Part shown: in pieces, positions 7,685-16,651 of the stretch
Layout: every line of letters starts with the position of its first letter
Position numbering within the stretch: position 1 is the first letter of the stretch
Source of the DNA: Pseudomonadota bacterium
GTDB taxonomy: Bacteria > Pseudomonadota > Alphaproteobacteria > Acetobacterales > Acetobacteraceae
Direction: 5' to 3'
DNA: 34,758 nt
NCBI GenBank assembly: GCA_018240405.1
Contig: JAFEFW010000651.1
Coordinates: 1 to 34,758, forward strand
Notes under the pieces: model-generated
What the model was told of the DNA's origin: nothing
Database searches by the model: none
The model's input: only the letters and a program-made list of their open reading frames with translations
Position numbers and translations under genes: made by a program

Positions 7685-9973
7685 ATGCCATCGAGGGCCG
7701 ACATGACGCTGGCGGTGATGCCATTCTCGGTTCAGCTCCCGGCCGGTTCCGGATTTCCGGCTGATGGCGTGCCGGCGCAGACATCTCAGGGCTCATCCGC
7801 CGCTACACCCGCGCAAAAAACTGGCCCCGGACCGACAGATGTTGTGGCGTTCAGCAACGCCTGGATATCTGGCACCATGTCAGCCCAGGCGGGCGACATT
7901 TACCGGATGAGGGACTTGTTCAGGGCCAGCGCGCCAGCCGGACAGTTGCTCATCGGCTATCGTGTCGCGTTAAACGGGTCCGGCGGGCAGTTGCTGCTGA
8001 ACGACCAGGATGTTTCCAACCGCAACAGTTTCAGCGCCGAGGAGTTCGCCCGTCTGGGCTTCGTTGCCGGTGGGCAGGGCAGCCAGCAGAGCCTGACCGT
8101 GGTGGCGCAGGCCGGCAGGCGGCTGCGCAACGGCACACTGAGCCCGGTGGCCGACAGTCAGGTTGTGCAGATCAATGCCACGGTGACCGGCACGCGCTCG
8201 ATCAATGCGATGAATGCCCTGGTCTCGCAGGCGTCGGGACCGGATGCCGACCTGATTGCCATGGTGAAGGAGGCCAACATCCTGACTGGCACCAGCGTGG
8301 CTGGCCGGCCGCAGCTCAGTACCGGCGGAAACTTCACCGCTCGGCCTGGCGACAGCTACCGGATGGGCGACCTGTTCAAGGCCAGTGCGCCGGCCGGACA
8401 GTCGCTCTTCGGCTATCATGTCGCGCTGACCGGCTCCGGTGGGCAGTTGTTACTGAACGGCCAGGATGTTTCCGGCCGCAGCAGTTTCTCCGCCGAGGAA
8501 TTCGCGCATCTGAGCTTCGTTGCCGGCGCGCAGGACAGCCAGCAGAGCCTGACCGTGGTGGCGCAGGCCGCCAAGCGGCTGCGCAACGGCACGTTCGGCG
8601 CCGTAGCCGACAGTCAGGCCGTGCAGATCAATGCGGCCGTGACCGGCACGCGCTCGATCAACGCCATGAACGCCCTGGCCACCCAGTCCTTGGGATCGGA
8701 TTCCGGCCTCATCGCCATGGTGAAGGAGGCGAACATCCTGACCGGCACCAGCGCAGGCAGCCGGACAACGCTTGGCACCACTGGAAACTTCACCGCCCAG
8801 GCTGACGACACCTACCGTATCAGCGATTTGTTCAAGGCCACCGCGCCGTCCGGACAGTCGCTCATCGGTTATCGCGTGGCGCTGAACGGCACCGGCGGGC
8901 AGTTGCTGCTGGATGGTGAAGATGTTTCAAGCCGCAGCAGCTTCACCGCCGAAGAGGTCGCCCATCTGAGCTTCGTCGCCGGTGCTCAGGACAGCCAGCA
9001 GAGCCTGACCGTGGTGGCACAGGCCGGCAAACGGCTACGCGACGGCCCATCAGGCCCCGTGGCCGACAGCCTGGCGGTGCAGATTACCGCCGCGGTGACC
9101 GGCACGCGCTCGATCAATGCCATGGCCGCCCTGGTCACGCAGCCGTCGGAGTCTGATGCCGGACTCATCGCCGCGGTAAAGGAGGCGAACATCCTGACCG
9201 GCACCGGCGCAGCCAGCCGGCCAGTGTTGGCCACCGGCGGAAACTTCACCGCGCAAGCGGCGGAAAGCTACCGCATGAGCGACCTGTTCAAGGCCACCGC
9301 GCCATCGGGACAATCGCTCATCGGCTATCTTGTGGCGCTGGACGGCGGCGGCGGGCAGTTGCTGCTGAACGGACAGGACGTGTCCAGCCGCAGCCGTTTC
9401 ACCGCTGCGGAATTCGCCCATCTGACCTTTGTGGCCGGTGCACAGGACAGCCAGCAGAACCTGACCGTGGTGGCACAGGCTGGCAAGCGGTTGAGCAACG
9501 GTTCGGTCAGCGGCGCGGTCGACAGCCAGGCGCTACAGATCAGCGTCACCGTGACCGGTACGCGTTCGATCAACGCCATGAACGCGCTGGCGACACAGTC
9601 GGCGGATGCGGATGCCGGCCTCATCGCCGTGGTGAAGGAGGCGAACATCCTGACCGGCACCAGCGCCTCCAACCGGCCGAGCGTGCAGACAGAGGTGAGC
9701 CCGGTGCTGCCGATGGCGATCGCTGCCCTGGCCACCCGCACCGGCAACTACATGACATCCGGAGCGGTCGGTACAGCCGCGCCGACCGATCTCTCCGCCT
9801 ACGATCCCAGGGCGATTGGCAGTTCCGCCGCCACGGGGACCTTTGCCAACCCGGCCAATTCGCTAACCGCTTCCCTGCTGCTGCTGCGTGATGCGGCTGA
9901 GGGTGCGTTTCGTTCCTCCGGCTGGACCGGCAGCCAGTCCACCGCCGTCAAGGCCTACAGCAGCGCCGGTTAA
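7685..9973 (+). CDS. Large tandem-repeat protein, four 152-aa units
   Basis: 762 aa: an N-terminal unique stretch of about 70 residues, four tandem units of exactly 152 residues, and a unique Ser/Ala/Thr-rich C-terminus of about 90 residues. Each unit has a beta-rich part (tYRMsDLFKAtAPsGQSLIGY, GGQLLLNGQDVSSRSSF, AEEFAHLSFVAGAQDSQQ, SLTVVAQAGKRLRNG) and then a helical linker (SINAMNAL, DAGLIAMVKEANILTGT). The beta-rich part resembles the roughly 80-residue repeat found in large extracellular or type I-secreted alphaproteobacterial proteins (LF...DADGD...Y, HFVVNG...A, QL...FVAG, DxLxVxAxDG). Here the acidic DADGD calcium-type loop is lost (APSGQS). There is no clear signal peptide, and an alternative ATG lies at 7703. 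A surface or exported adhesin-like role is an inference. A convergent hairpin region follows. Confidence 0.85.
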   Translation: MPSRADMTLAVMPFSVQLPAGSGFPADGVPAQTSQGSSAATPAQKTGPGPTDVVAFSNAWISGTMSAQAGDIYRMRDLFRASAPAGQLLIGYRVALNGSGGQLLLNDQDVSNRNSFSAEEFARLGFVAGGQGSQQSLTVVAQAGRRLRNGTLSPVADSQVVQINATVTGTRSINAMNALVSQASGPDADLIAMVKEANILTGTSVAGRPQLSTGGNFTARPGDSYRMGDLFKASAPAGQSLFGYHVALTGSGGQLLLNGQDVSGRSSFSAEEFAHLSFVAGAQDSQQSLTVVAQAAKRLRNGTFGAVADSQAVQINAAVTGTRSINAMNALATQSLGSDSGLIAMVKEANILTGTSAGSRTTLGTTGNFTAQADDTYRISDLFKATAPSGQSLIGYRVALNGTGGQLLLDGEDVSSRSSFTAEEVAHLSFVAGAQDSQQSLTVVAQAGKRLRDGPSGPVADSLAVQITAAVTGTRSINAMAALVTQPSESDAGLIAAVKEANILTGTGAASRPVLATGGNFTAQAAESYRMSDLFKATAPSGQSLIGYLVALDGGGGQLLLNGQDVSSRSRFTAAEFAHLTFVAGAQDSQQNLTVVAQAGKRLSNGSVSGAVDSQALQISVTVTGTRSINAMNALATQSADADAGLIAVVKEANILTGTSASNRPSVQTEVSPVLPMAIAALATRTGNYMTSGAVGTAAPTDLSAYDPRAIGSSAATGTFANPANSLTASLLLLRDAAEGAFRSSGWTGSQSTAVKAYSSAG
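7895..9718 (+). repeat. Four in-phase 456-bp tandem repeats
   Basis: Equivalent codons before the conserved YRM/YRI motif fall at 7895, 8351, 8807 and 9263, which are spaced exactly 456 bp (152 codons) apart with no indels. DNA identity between units is high by eye. The last unit loses similarity after about 9690. Confidence 0.93.
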
Positions 9974-9976
9974 TCC

Positions 9977-10045
9977 GAGCGGGTGGTGACCAGACCGCCA
10001 GACGCTCAGGACCCGGCGGACGGTCATCCGGACCGCCACCCGCTC
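9977..10045. terminator. Inverted repeat spanning the convergent gene ends
   Basis: GAGCGGGTGG (9977-9986) pairs perfectly with CCACCCGCTC (10036-10045). A smaller GGCGG/CCGCC hairpin lies inside. It occupies the gap between the repeat gene and the GDPD gene, so it may end transcription from both sides. There is no T-run. Confidence 0.45.
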
Positions 10046-10943
10046 AGCCATCGGCATGATGATCGGCCGGTGATCCGGCCACAGTGGTGGCCAATGCATC
10101 CGGGTAGTCCGAGATCAGGCCATCCACGCCCCAGCCGATCAAGCGGCACATGTCGTCACGCTGGTTCACCGTCCAGGGAATGACGGCAAGGCTCAGCGCA
10201 TGGGCCGCGCGCACATCCGCCTCGGCCAGGTCACTGTGCAGCGGCGCCCAGACCGTCCCCGCACCACCGGCGGCGGCGACGCAGGCCGGCGTTGAACCGC
10301 CATGCTGCGCCGGCGTGACGCCGGCCCACCAGGGATCCGCCGGCGCATCGGCGCTCGTCAGGTAGGCAAGCCGGATGTCTGGACATACGGATCGTATATA
10401 CTTCTGCACCCGCCAGTCGAACGATTCGAGCACCACCCGTCCCGCCGCGCCTGCTGCCTGCACGGCCCCCAGCACGGAATCGGCGATCCGCGCCGGCGGC
10501 GCGGTCCGGTCCGGATGCAGCGGATTGGTCTTGATCTCAATGATCAACCGGGCGTCCGGCACCGCCGCCAACACGGCGGCCAGCGAGGGCACGCGCGCGC
10601 CATCCCGTGGCCGCTGCCCGGGAAACTGCGCCGCGGTGCGGGAGCCCGGCCTGATTCGCCCGACATCGTAAGCGCTCAGTTCGACGGCGCTCAGGGCGTA
10701 TAATAAAGGGCCTGGTTCCTCCAGCCAGCGCCCGGTGCGATCTCGCGTCAGGTCTGGATGCAGTGCCGGGTCATGCGCCACAACCGCCAGGCCGTCGCGG
10801 GTCAGGCCGACATCAAGCTCGAACGACCGGACACCCAGCGCCCAGGCGCTGCGGAATCCCTCCAGCGTGTTCTCGGGGAACAGGCCGCGGGCGCCGCGGT
10901 GACCGATGACCGCAATGCCGGCACCGCTGGCTCGCCCTGTCAT
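10044..10943 (-). CDS. Glycerophosphodiester phosphodiesterase (GDPD family)
   Basis: 299 aa. The family hydrolyses deacylated phospholipids (glycerophosphodiesters) to sn-glycerol 3-phosphate and an alcohol. The TIM-barrel family's catalytic motifs are all present: HRGARGLFPENT near residue 14 (catalytic His-Arg and Glu-Asn), FELDVGLTRDG (Glu and Asp metal ligands), VAHDP (second catalytic His), LIIEIKTN (Glu and Lys) and the C-terminal GVDGLISDYPD. There is no signal peptide, so it is probably the cytoplasmic UgpQ-like type. An insertion after the HDP motif is somewhat long. The gene is divergent from the aldo/keto reductase, with about 60 bp between starts. Confidence 0.92.
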   Translation of the reverse strand: MTGRASGAGIAVIGHRGARGLFPENTLEGFRSAWALGVRSFELDVGLTRDGLAVVAHDPALHPDLTRDRTGRWLEEPGPLLYALSAVELSAYDVGRIRPGSRTAAQFPGQRPRDGARVPSLAAVLAAVPDARLIIEIKTNPLHPDRTAPPARIADSVLGAVQAAGAAGRVVLESFDWRVQKYIRSVCPDIRLAYLTSADAPADPWWAGVTPAQHGGSTPACVAAAGGAGTVWAPLHSDLAEADVRAAHALSLAVIPWTVNQRDDMCRLIGWGVDGLISDYPDALATTVAGSPADHHADG

Positions 10944-11003
10944 TCGCTCCGCCTCCTGCTACGCTGCCGCATCTGCACAGCTTGTCGGACGCGGAGAGGC
11001 TCC

Positions 11004-11966
11004 ATGCAATACACCACGCTTGGCCGGACCGGCCTGAAGGTCAGTGTCGCTGGCCTGGGCTGCGGCGGCTTCAGCCGCCTTGGTCTCGGCACCGGCCACT
11101 CCGAGGCGCACGCAGCGGACATCGTGCGCCAGGCGATCGACCTGGGGGTCACGCTGATCGATACGGCGGCGGTGTACGGCACCGAGGAGGTGGTCGGCGC
11201 CGCGTTACGCGGCATCGACCGCGACAGCGTCGTGGTCTGTACCAAGGCATCGAAGCCGGCGGGCGACGCGACGTTCAGCGCGGAAAAGGTGGTGGCCAGC
11301 CTGGATGCGTCGCTGCAACGGCTGGGGCTGGACTACGTCGACGTGTTCCAAATTCATGCCGTGCCACCGGCTGCCTATGCGCATGTGCGGGATCACGTCG
11401 TCCCTGCCCTGCTCCGCCAGCGCGACGCCGGCAAATTCCGCTTCCTGGGCATCACTGAGACGGCGCCGAACGATCCGGAGCAGCACATGCTGAACCAGGC
11501 GGCGCAGGACAGTATGTGGGACACCGCCATGGTCGCCTTCCACCTGATGGATCAGGTGGCGCGCGCACAGGTCTTTCCGCACACCATCCGGCAGCGCATC
11601 GGCACGCTGATGATGTTCGCGGTCCGCAGCATCTTCGCCCGTCCCGCGCAGTTGGCCGCCACCATGAAGGACCTGGCGGCGACCGGGCAGGTCCCGTCCT
11701 GGCTGGCGGAGTCGGACGACCCGCTGGGCTGGCTGGTGCACCAGCAGGGCGCCAGCAGTGTGACCGATGCCGCCTACCGCTATGTCCGCCACGAGCCTGG
11801 CGTCGATGTCGTGCTGTTCGGCACCGGCGATCCGGCACATCTGCGGACCAATATCGAGTCCATCCTGAAGCCACCCTTGCCGGACGCCGACCGCGCCAGG
11901 CTACAGGACTTGTTCAGCCATCTGCGTGGCGTCGGCCTGGAAGCCCCGCCGCCACGGGCGCGCTGA
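11004..11966 (+). CDS. Aldo/keto reductase family oxidoreductase
   Basis: 320 aa, NAD(P)-dependent (beta/alpha)8 barrel enzyme. Family motifs: LGRTGLKVSVAGLGCGGF at the N-terminus, LIDTAAVYGTEEVVG with the active-site Asp and Tyr, VVVCTKASKP with the catalytic Lys, LGLDYVDVFQIHAVP with the His, and GKFRFLGITETAP. The C-terminus has VDVVLFGTGDPAHLRTNIESI, which binds the cofactor phosphate region in relatives. The nearest subgroup is sugar or L-galactose/D-threo-aldose dehydrogenase-like, but the substrate is not certain. I chose the ATG at 11004 because GGAGAGG lies just upstream and the family N-terminus starts there. The same frame extends upstream to 10758 only as antisense of the GDPD gene. 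Confidence 0.92.
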   Translation: MQYTTLGRTGLKVSVAGLGCGGFSRLGLGTGHSEAHAADIVRQAIDLGVTLIDTAAVYGTEEVVGAALRGIDRDSVVVCTKASKPAGDATFSAEKVVASLDASLQRLGLDYVDVFQIHAVPPAAYAHVRDHVVPALLRQRDAGKFRFLGITETAPNDPEQHMLNQAAQDSMWDTAMVAFHLMDQVARAQVFPHTIRQRIGTLMMFAVRSIFARPAQLAATMKDLAATGQVPSWLAESDDPLGWLVHQQGASSVTDAAYRYVRHEPGVDVVLFGTGDPAHLRTNIESILKPPLPDADRARLQDLFSHLRGVGLEAPPPRAR

Positions 11967-12100
11967 GCCGCTGCGGCCCCGGCGTGCCGGCAGGGCGCGG
12001 CCAGATATTCTGCCGCGAGCTCTGAACATCTGCCGGTTCCAGGTAAACTGGTGGATAACCGGGACGGACCCGGCCATGACATCAGCGTAGCAACGCCGCG

Positions 12101-13372
12101 TTAGCCAAAGACCCGCCGGCCACGCTTCCAGGTGCCCAGCACCACGCCCTCGAGCGGCCTGCCGTCGAACGGCGTGTTCTGCGCCTTACCCGGCAGAGCG
12201 CCGGCCGTCACCTGCCAGATGCGGTCGGGTGCAAACAGGCAGAGATCGGCGACCGCACCTTTGGCGATGCGCCCGGCATCGGTGCCCAGCAGCGCGGCGG
12301 GACGAACCGTCAGCAGTTCGATCGCCGCCGGCAGCGCCAGCGCCCCATTGTGCACCTGCGCCAGCGTGACACCCAACAGCGTCGCCAGGCCGCAGCCACC
12401 GGGGGATGCCAGAGCGAAGGGCAGGCGCTTGTCGTCGGCGTCACGCGGCTGGTGGTCCGAGGCAACTGCGTCAATGGTGCCGTCGGCCAGCGCGGCGGCC
12501 ACTGCCTGGCGGTCCGCCTCCTTGCGCAATGGTGGCGACAGTTTCGAATAGGTGCGGAAATTGCCGATCGCCGTCTCGTTCAGGTCGAAATAGGGCGGCG
12601 CGGTGTCGCAGGTCACCGCCAGCCCGCGGTCCTTGGCCTGGCGGATCAACGCCAGCGCTTCGGCGGTAGAGACGTGGGCGAAGTGGATCGAACCACCCGT
12701 CAGTTGCACCAGGCGGAGATCGCGCGCCACCAGGATCGCCTCGGCGGCGGCAGGAATGCCGGGCAGGCCGAGGCGTGTCGCCTGCTCGCTTTCGGTGGCA
12801 CAGCCGCCGGCGGCGAGGGAAGGATCCTCGGGGTGCTGCACGATGCGGGCGTCGAAGCCGCGGGCGTAAGACAGCGCCAGGCGCATCAGGCGGGTCGAGG
12901 CGACGGCCTTGCCGCCGTCGGTGAAGGCAATGGCGCCTGCTTCCCGCAGCAGCCCGATCTCGGCCAGTTCTTCGCCTTTGCAGCCGCGGGTGACGGCGCC
13001 GTAGGGGAGGATGGTCAGGCTGCCGGTCTCTTCGCCACGGGTTCGCAGCAGGTGCACCAGGGCCGGATCGTCGATCACCGGGTTGGTGTCGGGCAGCGCG
13101 GCAAGTGTCGTGATCCCGCCCGCGGCAGCGGCGAGCGCGGCGGATTCAATGGTTTCCCGGTACTCGAAGCCTGGCTCGCCCAGCGCCGCGCGCATATCGA
13201 CCAGGCCGGGACAGAGCACGAGGTCACGCGCATCGACAGTTTCGGCGCCGTCAGGGCGGCCCAGCGCCGGGCCGAAATCGGCAATGCGACCGTCGAGGAC
13301 CAGCAGATCACCGACCAGATCGACCCCGGCACCAAGGATGCGGGCGCCGGTGAACAGCGTATCAGGGTTCAT
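12101..13372 (-). CDS. pyrC: PyrC-like dihydroorotase homologue lacking the HxH zinc motif
   Basis: 423 aa amidohydrolase of the class I dihydroorotase family. In active enzymes the first strand ends in DxHxHxREPG. Here the same place reads [10 protein letters not shown], so both zinc-binding His residues (positions 61 and 63) are Arg and Ala, and the substrate-binding Arg is Gly. Later ligand positions are kept in part (His180 in VQHPED, His230/His233 in SIHFAHVST, Asp306 in VASDHQPRD). This is the pattern of the non-catalytic PyrC' subunits that assemble with aspartate carbamoyltransferase in Pseudomonas and many alphaproteobacteria. A second, catalytic dihydroorotase should then exist elsewhere. 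The start at 13372 overlaps the end of pyrB by 11 nt. An upstream ORF extension in the same frame is antisense-like and not used. Confidence 0.92.
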   Translation of the reverse strand: MNPDTLFTGARILGAGVDLVGDLLVLDGRIADFGPALGRPDGAETVDARDLVLCPGLVDMRAALGEPGFEYRETIESAALAAAAGGITTLAALPDTNPVIDDPALVHLLRTRGEETGSLTILPYGAVTRGCKGEELAEIGLLREAGAIAFTDGGKAVASTRLMRLALSYARGFDARIVQHPEDPSLAAGGCATESEQATRLGLPGIPAAAEAILVARDLRLVQLTGGSIHFAHVSTAEALALIRQAKDRGLAVTCDTAPPYFDLNETAIGNFRTYSKLSPPLRKEADRQAVAAALADGTIDAVASDHQPRDADDKRLPFALASPGGCGLATLLGVTLAQVHNGALALPAAIELLTVRPAALLGTDAGRIAKGAVADLCLFAPDRIWQVTAGALPGKAQNTPFDGRPLEGVVLGTWKRGRRVFG

Positions 13373-14429
13373 TGCCGGGGCCTCGGGACAGTGTGTCCAG
13401 CACCGCCATGCGGACGGCGACGCCCATCTCCACCTGCTCACGGATCAGGCTGCGCTGCGGGTCGTCGGCCACCGCGCTGTCGATTTCCACGCCGCGGTTC
13501 ATCGGGCCGGGATGCATGACCAGTGCGTCCGGCTTGGCCAGCGCCAGTTTCTGGTGATCCAGCCCATAGAACCGGAAATACTCCCGCGCGCTCGGCACCA
13601 GGCCGCGAGCCATGCGCTCGCGCTGCAGGCGCAGCATCATGACGATGTCGGCGCCAGCGAGGCCGGCCGCCATGTCGTGGAACACCGCCACGCCGAGGTC
13701 GGCCACCTCGGCCGGCATCAGCGTCGGTGGCCCGACCACGCGCACGCTGTTGCCCATGGTGGTCAGCAGGTGGATGTTGGAGCGGGCGACCCGCGAGTGG
13801 GTGATGTCGCCACATATCGCCACCGTCAGGCCGCCGATGCGGCCCTTGTGGCGCTTGATGGTCAACGCATCCAGCAGCGCCTGGGTCGGATGCTCATGCG
13901 TGCCGTCGCCGGCGTTGATGACCGCGGCGTCGACGATCTTCGACAGCAGGTTGGGCGCGCCGGACTGGTCATGCCGCACCACCAGCAGGTCGCAGTGCAT
14001 GGCGTTCAGCGTGGTCGCGGTGTCGATCAGCGTCTCGCCCTTGTTCACCGAGGAGGTAGAGACCGACATGTTGATGACATCGGCGCCGAGGCGCTTGCCG
14101 GCGAGTTCGAAGCTGGTGCGGGTGCGGGTGCTGTCCTCGAAGAACAGGTTGATCAGCGTGCGCCCGCGCAGCAGGTCGCGCTGCGTCTTGCCGGAGCGAT
14201 TCAGCAGGACGTAGCTCTCGGCGAGATCGAGCAGGTGACTGATCTCGGGCGGTTCCAGCCCTTCGATGGCGAGGAGATGTTTCTGGCGGTAGAACACGCG
14301 GCTTCGTTGCAGCAAGCCGCGATGGGCGTCAACCGGGGACGGCGGAGCGCCGGTGGATGAACGCCGCCGCGTCGGGCAGTGGAAATGATCCGGCGTGTCG
14401 TAGGTCTTGCCATCATTTCGGGAGATCAT
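13362..14429 (-). CDS. pyrB: Aspartate carbamoyltransferase catalytic subunit
   Basis: Up to 355 aa. The enzyme makes carbamoyl aspartate from carbamoyl phosphate and aspartate in pyrimidine synthesis. The carbamoyl-phosphate motif ([13 protein letters not shown]), the Ser-Lys loop ([16 protein letters not shown]), [11 protein letters not shown] and [12 protein letters not shown] are all canonical. The start is unclear. The ATG at 14429 follows the encoded CCA end of tRNA-Lys with no spacer. A GTG at 14441 would overlap the tRNA. The first 45 residues are unlike the family, which normally begins a few residues before [12 protein letters not shown] at 14297 would give a family-like N-terminus (311 aa). 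pyrC overlaps its 3' end, so the two are co-translated and probably assemble together. Confidence 0.93.
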   Translation of the reverse strand: MISRNDGKTYDTPDHFHCPTRRRSSTGAPPSPVDAHRGLLQRSRVFYRQKHLLAIEGLEPPEISHLLDLAESYVLLNRSGKTQRDLLRGRTLINLFFEDSTRTRTSFELAGKRLGADVINMSVSTSSVNKGETLIDTATTLNAMHCDLLVVRHDQSGAPNLLSKIVDAAVINAGDGTHEHPTQALLDALTIKRHKGRIGGLTVAICGDITHSRVARSNIHLLTTMGNSVRVVGPPTLMPAEVADLGVAVFHDMAAGLAGADIVMMLRLQRERMARGLVPSAREYFRFYGLDHQKLALAKPDALVMHPGPMNRGVEIDSAVADDPQRSLIREQVEMGVAVRMAVLDTLSRGPGNEP

Positions 14430-14505
<76 letters not shown>

Positions 14506-14523
14506 GCACCAACGAGGAGGCGG

Positions 14524-14551
14524 GTTCTACCAGCCTCCCCAGCCATTGCAA
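14524..14551 (-). promoter_or_regulatory. Candidate promoter of tRNA-Lys (and perhaps pyrBC)
   Basis: On the minus strand TTGCAA (14546-14551) and TAGAAC (14524-14529) are 16 bp apart. The predicted start lies about 10-12 nt before the mature tRNA 5' end, a normal spacing for tRNA genes. Confidence 0.5.
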
Positions 14552-14564
14552 CCCCTTCCCTGCC

Positions 14565-16283
14565 TCACACCCCCGCCAAAATCGCATCGGACATCTTCTC
14601 GGCTGTCATCAGCACCGGGAAGTTGGTGTTGGCGCAGGGCACCTGCGGGAACACCGAGGCGTCCACCACCCGCAAGCCGCCAATGCCGCGCACCCGCCCG
14701 GCCGGATCGGTCACCGCCATCGGATCGTCATCCGATCCCATCCGGCACGAACAGGTCGCATGCCAGGTGCCGACGGCGGCGCGGCGGACGAAGGCCTCGC
14801 AGGTGTCGTCATCCGTCATCACGTCGTGCAGCGTGACACCCTCCATGACGTATTTCTCGATCAGGTATTTCCGCAGCGCCGCATTGCTGTCCAACGCCTT
14901 GGCCATCAGGTCGGTGATCAGCTTGTTCTTCCGGCTCAGCAGCCCGACCTGCCGGACCTTGTCGCTGTAGCTGGCCGGGAACGGGTTGTCGGTCACCGCC
15001 TGCATCACCGGCGTCAGCAGCATAGCGCCGAACATGCGCACACCATCAACCATCCGCTGCAGGTCGCGCTGGTCCGCACACAGGTTGAAATCCACCTGCG
15101 GCTCATCCTGCGACGAAGCGGACCGCAGCTTCACCGACCCGGTCTCGGAGTAGGTCTTGTAGACGGTGATGATGAACGAGCCGATCTGCTCGCCCACCGC
15201 GTGCCACGAGGTCTTGTTGGTCACCACGGTGAACATGTCGCCCTGCGGGATGCCCGGCAGGTTCGAGGAGTAGCGCAATGCCGTGTAGATGTGCCGCCGC
15301 GTGTAGTCGTGGATGATGCGGGCATGCGGCTTCAGGAAGGCCGCGACCGCCACAGCCGGATGGTCCTGCAGCCGTTGGCCAACGCCCGGCAGGGCGTGCC
15401 TTACCTCGATTCCGAGGTCGCGCAGATGCGCCGCCGGTCCGATACCCGCGCGCAGCAGATGCGCCGGCGAGTGGATGGCGCCGCAGGACAGGATCACCTC
15501 ATTGCCACGGAATTCCTGCGGCCGTCCGCCGACCATCGCCTTCACGCCAACGCAGCGCTGGCCGTCGAACAGCAACTCCGCCACCACCGTGTCGGTAGAG
15601 ATGGTCAGGTTCTCCCGCAGCCTTGTGCCGGGATCGAGGTAGCCGATCGCCGCCGACACCCGCCGTTCGTAGGCGTTGGAGATGGTGATCGGGAAATACC
15701 CGTCCTCCCATTCCGCGTTCTGGTCCTGGATGAACTTGTAGCCGGCGGCCTCGAACGCCTTGGCGACCGCCTTGGAGTGCTCCGGCCAGAGGTCGGGGAA
15801 GATGCGGCGGACCGGGATGCGGCCCTCCTTGCCGTGCCACGGACCGTCGAAGTCCATGTCGCGCTCGACCTTCTTGAAGTACGGCAGGCAGCTTTCCCAG
15901 TTCCAGCCGGTGGCACCGCGCTGTTCCCATTCGTCGTAGTCGGTGGGTGCGCCGCGATTGGCGAGCTGGCCGTTGATCGAGGACCCGCCGCCCAGGATCC
16001 GCGCCTGTTCGTAGGTGCGCAGCGGCGGGGGGCGTTCGCCGGGTTGGTTATGCGGGATGACCTCAGTCGTTACCTTCAGTTTGTTCCAGGTATAGTTCGG
16101 GTTGAGGTAGGCCGTGCCAGGGTACGAATCAAGAACAGCGGCGGGAATCTTGCCATGCGGCGTGTCCTGGCCGGCCTCCAGCAGCAGGACCTTGTTCTTG
16201 CTTTGCGCGGACAGCCGGTGCGCCAGGACGGAGCCCGCCGATCCACCGCCCACGATGATGTAGTCGAACATGGCAGACGCCAT
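14565..16283 (-). CDS. GMC family FAD-dependent oxidoreductase (choline dehydrogenase-like)
   Basis: About 572 aa. FAD enzymes of this family oxidise alcohols. The dinucleotide fold is at the start (FDYIIVGGGSAGSVLAHRLS...VLLLEAG). The GMC signatures follow: ARILGGGSSINGQLANRG and VILSCGAIHSPAHLLRAGIG. The C-terminal block has GTWHATCSCRMG, with the catalytic His of the family, and LRVVDASVFPQVPCANTNFPVLMTAEK, with the second catalytic position Asn. The start at 16283 has GGGGGA about 6 nt upstream. Another ATG at 16271 is also possible. The substrate is unknown. The choline, aryl-alcohol and PEG dehydrogenase branches look alike, and no betaine genes are nearby. It reads toward tRNA-Lys on the same strand. 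Confidence 0.93.
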   Translation of the reverse strand: MASAMFDYIIVGGGSAGSVLAHRLSAQSKNKVLLLEAGQDTPHGKIPAAVLDSYPGTAYLNPNYTWNKLKVTTEVIPHNQPGERPPPLRTYEQARILGGGSSINGQLANRGAPTDYDEWEQRGATGWNWESCLPYFKKVERDMDFDGPWHGKEGRIPVRRIFPDLWPEHSKAVAKAFEAAGYKFIQDQNAEWEDGYFPITISNAYERRVSAAIGYLDPGTRLRENLTISTDTVVAELLFDGQRCVGVKAMVGGRPQEFRGNEVILSCGAIHSPAHLLRAGIGPAAHLRDLGIEVRHALPGVGQRLQDHPAVAVAAFLKPHARIIHDYTRRHIYTALRYSSNLPGIPQGDMFTVVTNKTSWHAVGEQIGSFIITVYKTYSETGSVKLRSASSQDEPQVDFNLCADQRDLQRMVDGVRMFGAMLLTPVMQAVTDNPFPASYSDKVRQVGLLSRKNKLITDLMAKALDSNAALRKYLIEKYVMEGVTLHDVMTDDDTCEAFVRRAAVGTWHATCSCRMGSDDDPMAVTDPAGRVRGIGGLRVVDASVFPQVPCANTNFPVLMTAEKMSDAILAGV

Positions 16284-16588
16284 TCCGTTTCCCCCAACGC
16301 CAGTTGCACTTGGCGGCAGGATCATGCGGATCGGGCGGGCGGGCAAGGGTGGTAGTGGTGCGCGATTGGCTCCGGCATCGGGCTGGCAGGTGGCGCGTCG
16401 TCATGCATGGCGAGCACCGACGATCACTGAGCATACGGGGCGGCTCTCCAAGCAGCACTGCCGCAGCCTGTCGGTGCCAGGCGCATCAATGCAGGCCTCT
16501 CCCTGCCGAGGCACGTGCCCTGGCCCACCGTGGGCTGCGTGAGCTCCGTGAGCCACCACGTTCCCCAGCATCGCTTTCGGGAACCGAC
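16284..16588. other. Intergenic stretch without a supported gene
   Basis: A gap between the GMC gene start and the DUF2478 terminator region. Frames here are arginine-rich shadows. I see only a small palindrome GGCACGTGCC (16510-16519) and a short direct repeat of CGTGAGC (16538-16556). The promoter of the GMC gene presumably lies here, but I could not recognise it. Confidence 0.5.
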
Positions 16589-16645
16589 CTGCGCGGACAC
16601 GCGCGGCGTTGCGACACGCAGACAGATGCCCAGCTGTCCGCGCAG
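16589..16645 (-). terminator. Inverted repeat after the DUF2478 gene
   Basis: CTGCGCGGACA (16589-16599) and TGTCCGCGCAG (16635-16645) are an exact 11-bp inverted repeat around 35 nt, starting 6 nt after the stop of the DUF2478 gene. It could act as a terminator or mRNA 3' end structure. Confidence 0.45.
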
Positions 16646-16651
16646 CAGTCC

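Noticed and set aside
7895-9718. Repeat array considered as CRISPR or mobile element
   Set aside because: Units are 456 bp, in frame and continuous coding with no spacers and no transposase.
12059-12073. CCGGG-ACGGA-CCCGG hairpin between the aldo/keto reductase and pyrC
   Set aside because: The stem is only 5 bp and there is no T-run, too weak to call a terminator.
12350-13519. 389-aa plus-strand ORF antisense to pyrC
   Set aside because: Shadow of pyrC. Low-complexity Gln/Arg/Gly translation, no start signal.
14760-16355. 531-aa plus-strand ORF antisense to the GMC oxidoreductase
   Set aside because: Long antisense frames are expected in high-GC genes. The composition is Arg/Gln/His-rich and has no recognisable motif.
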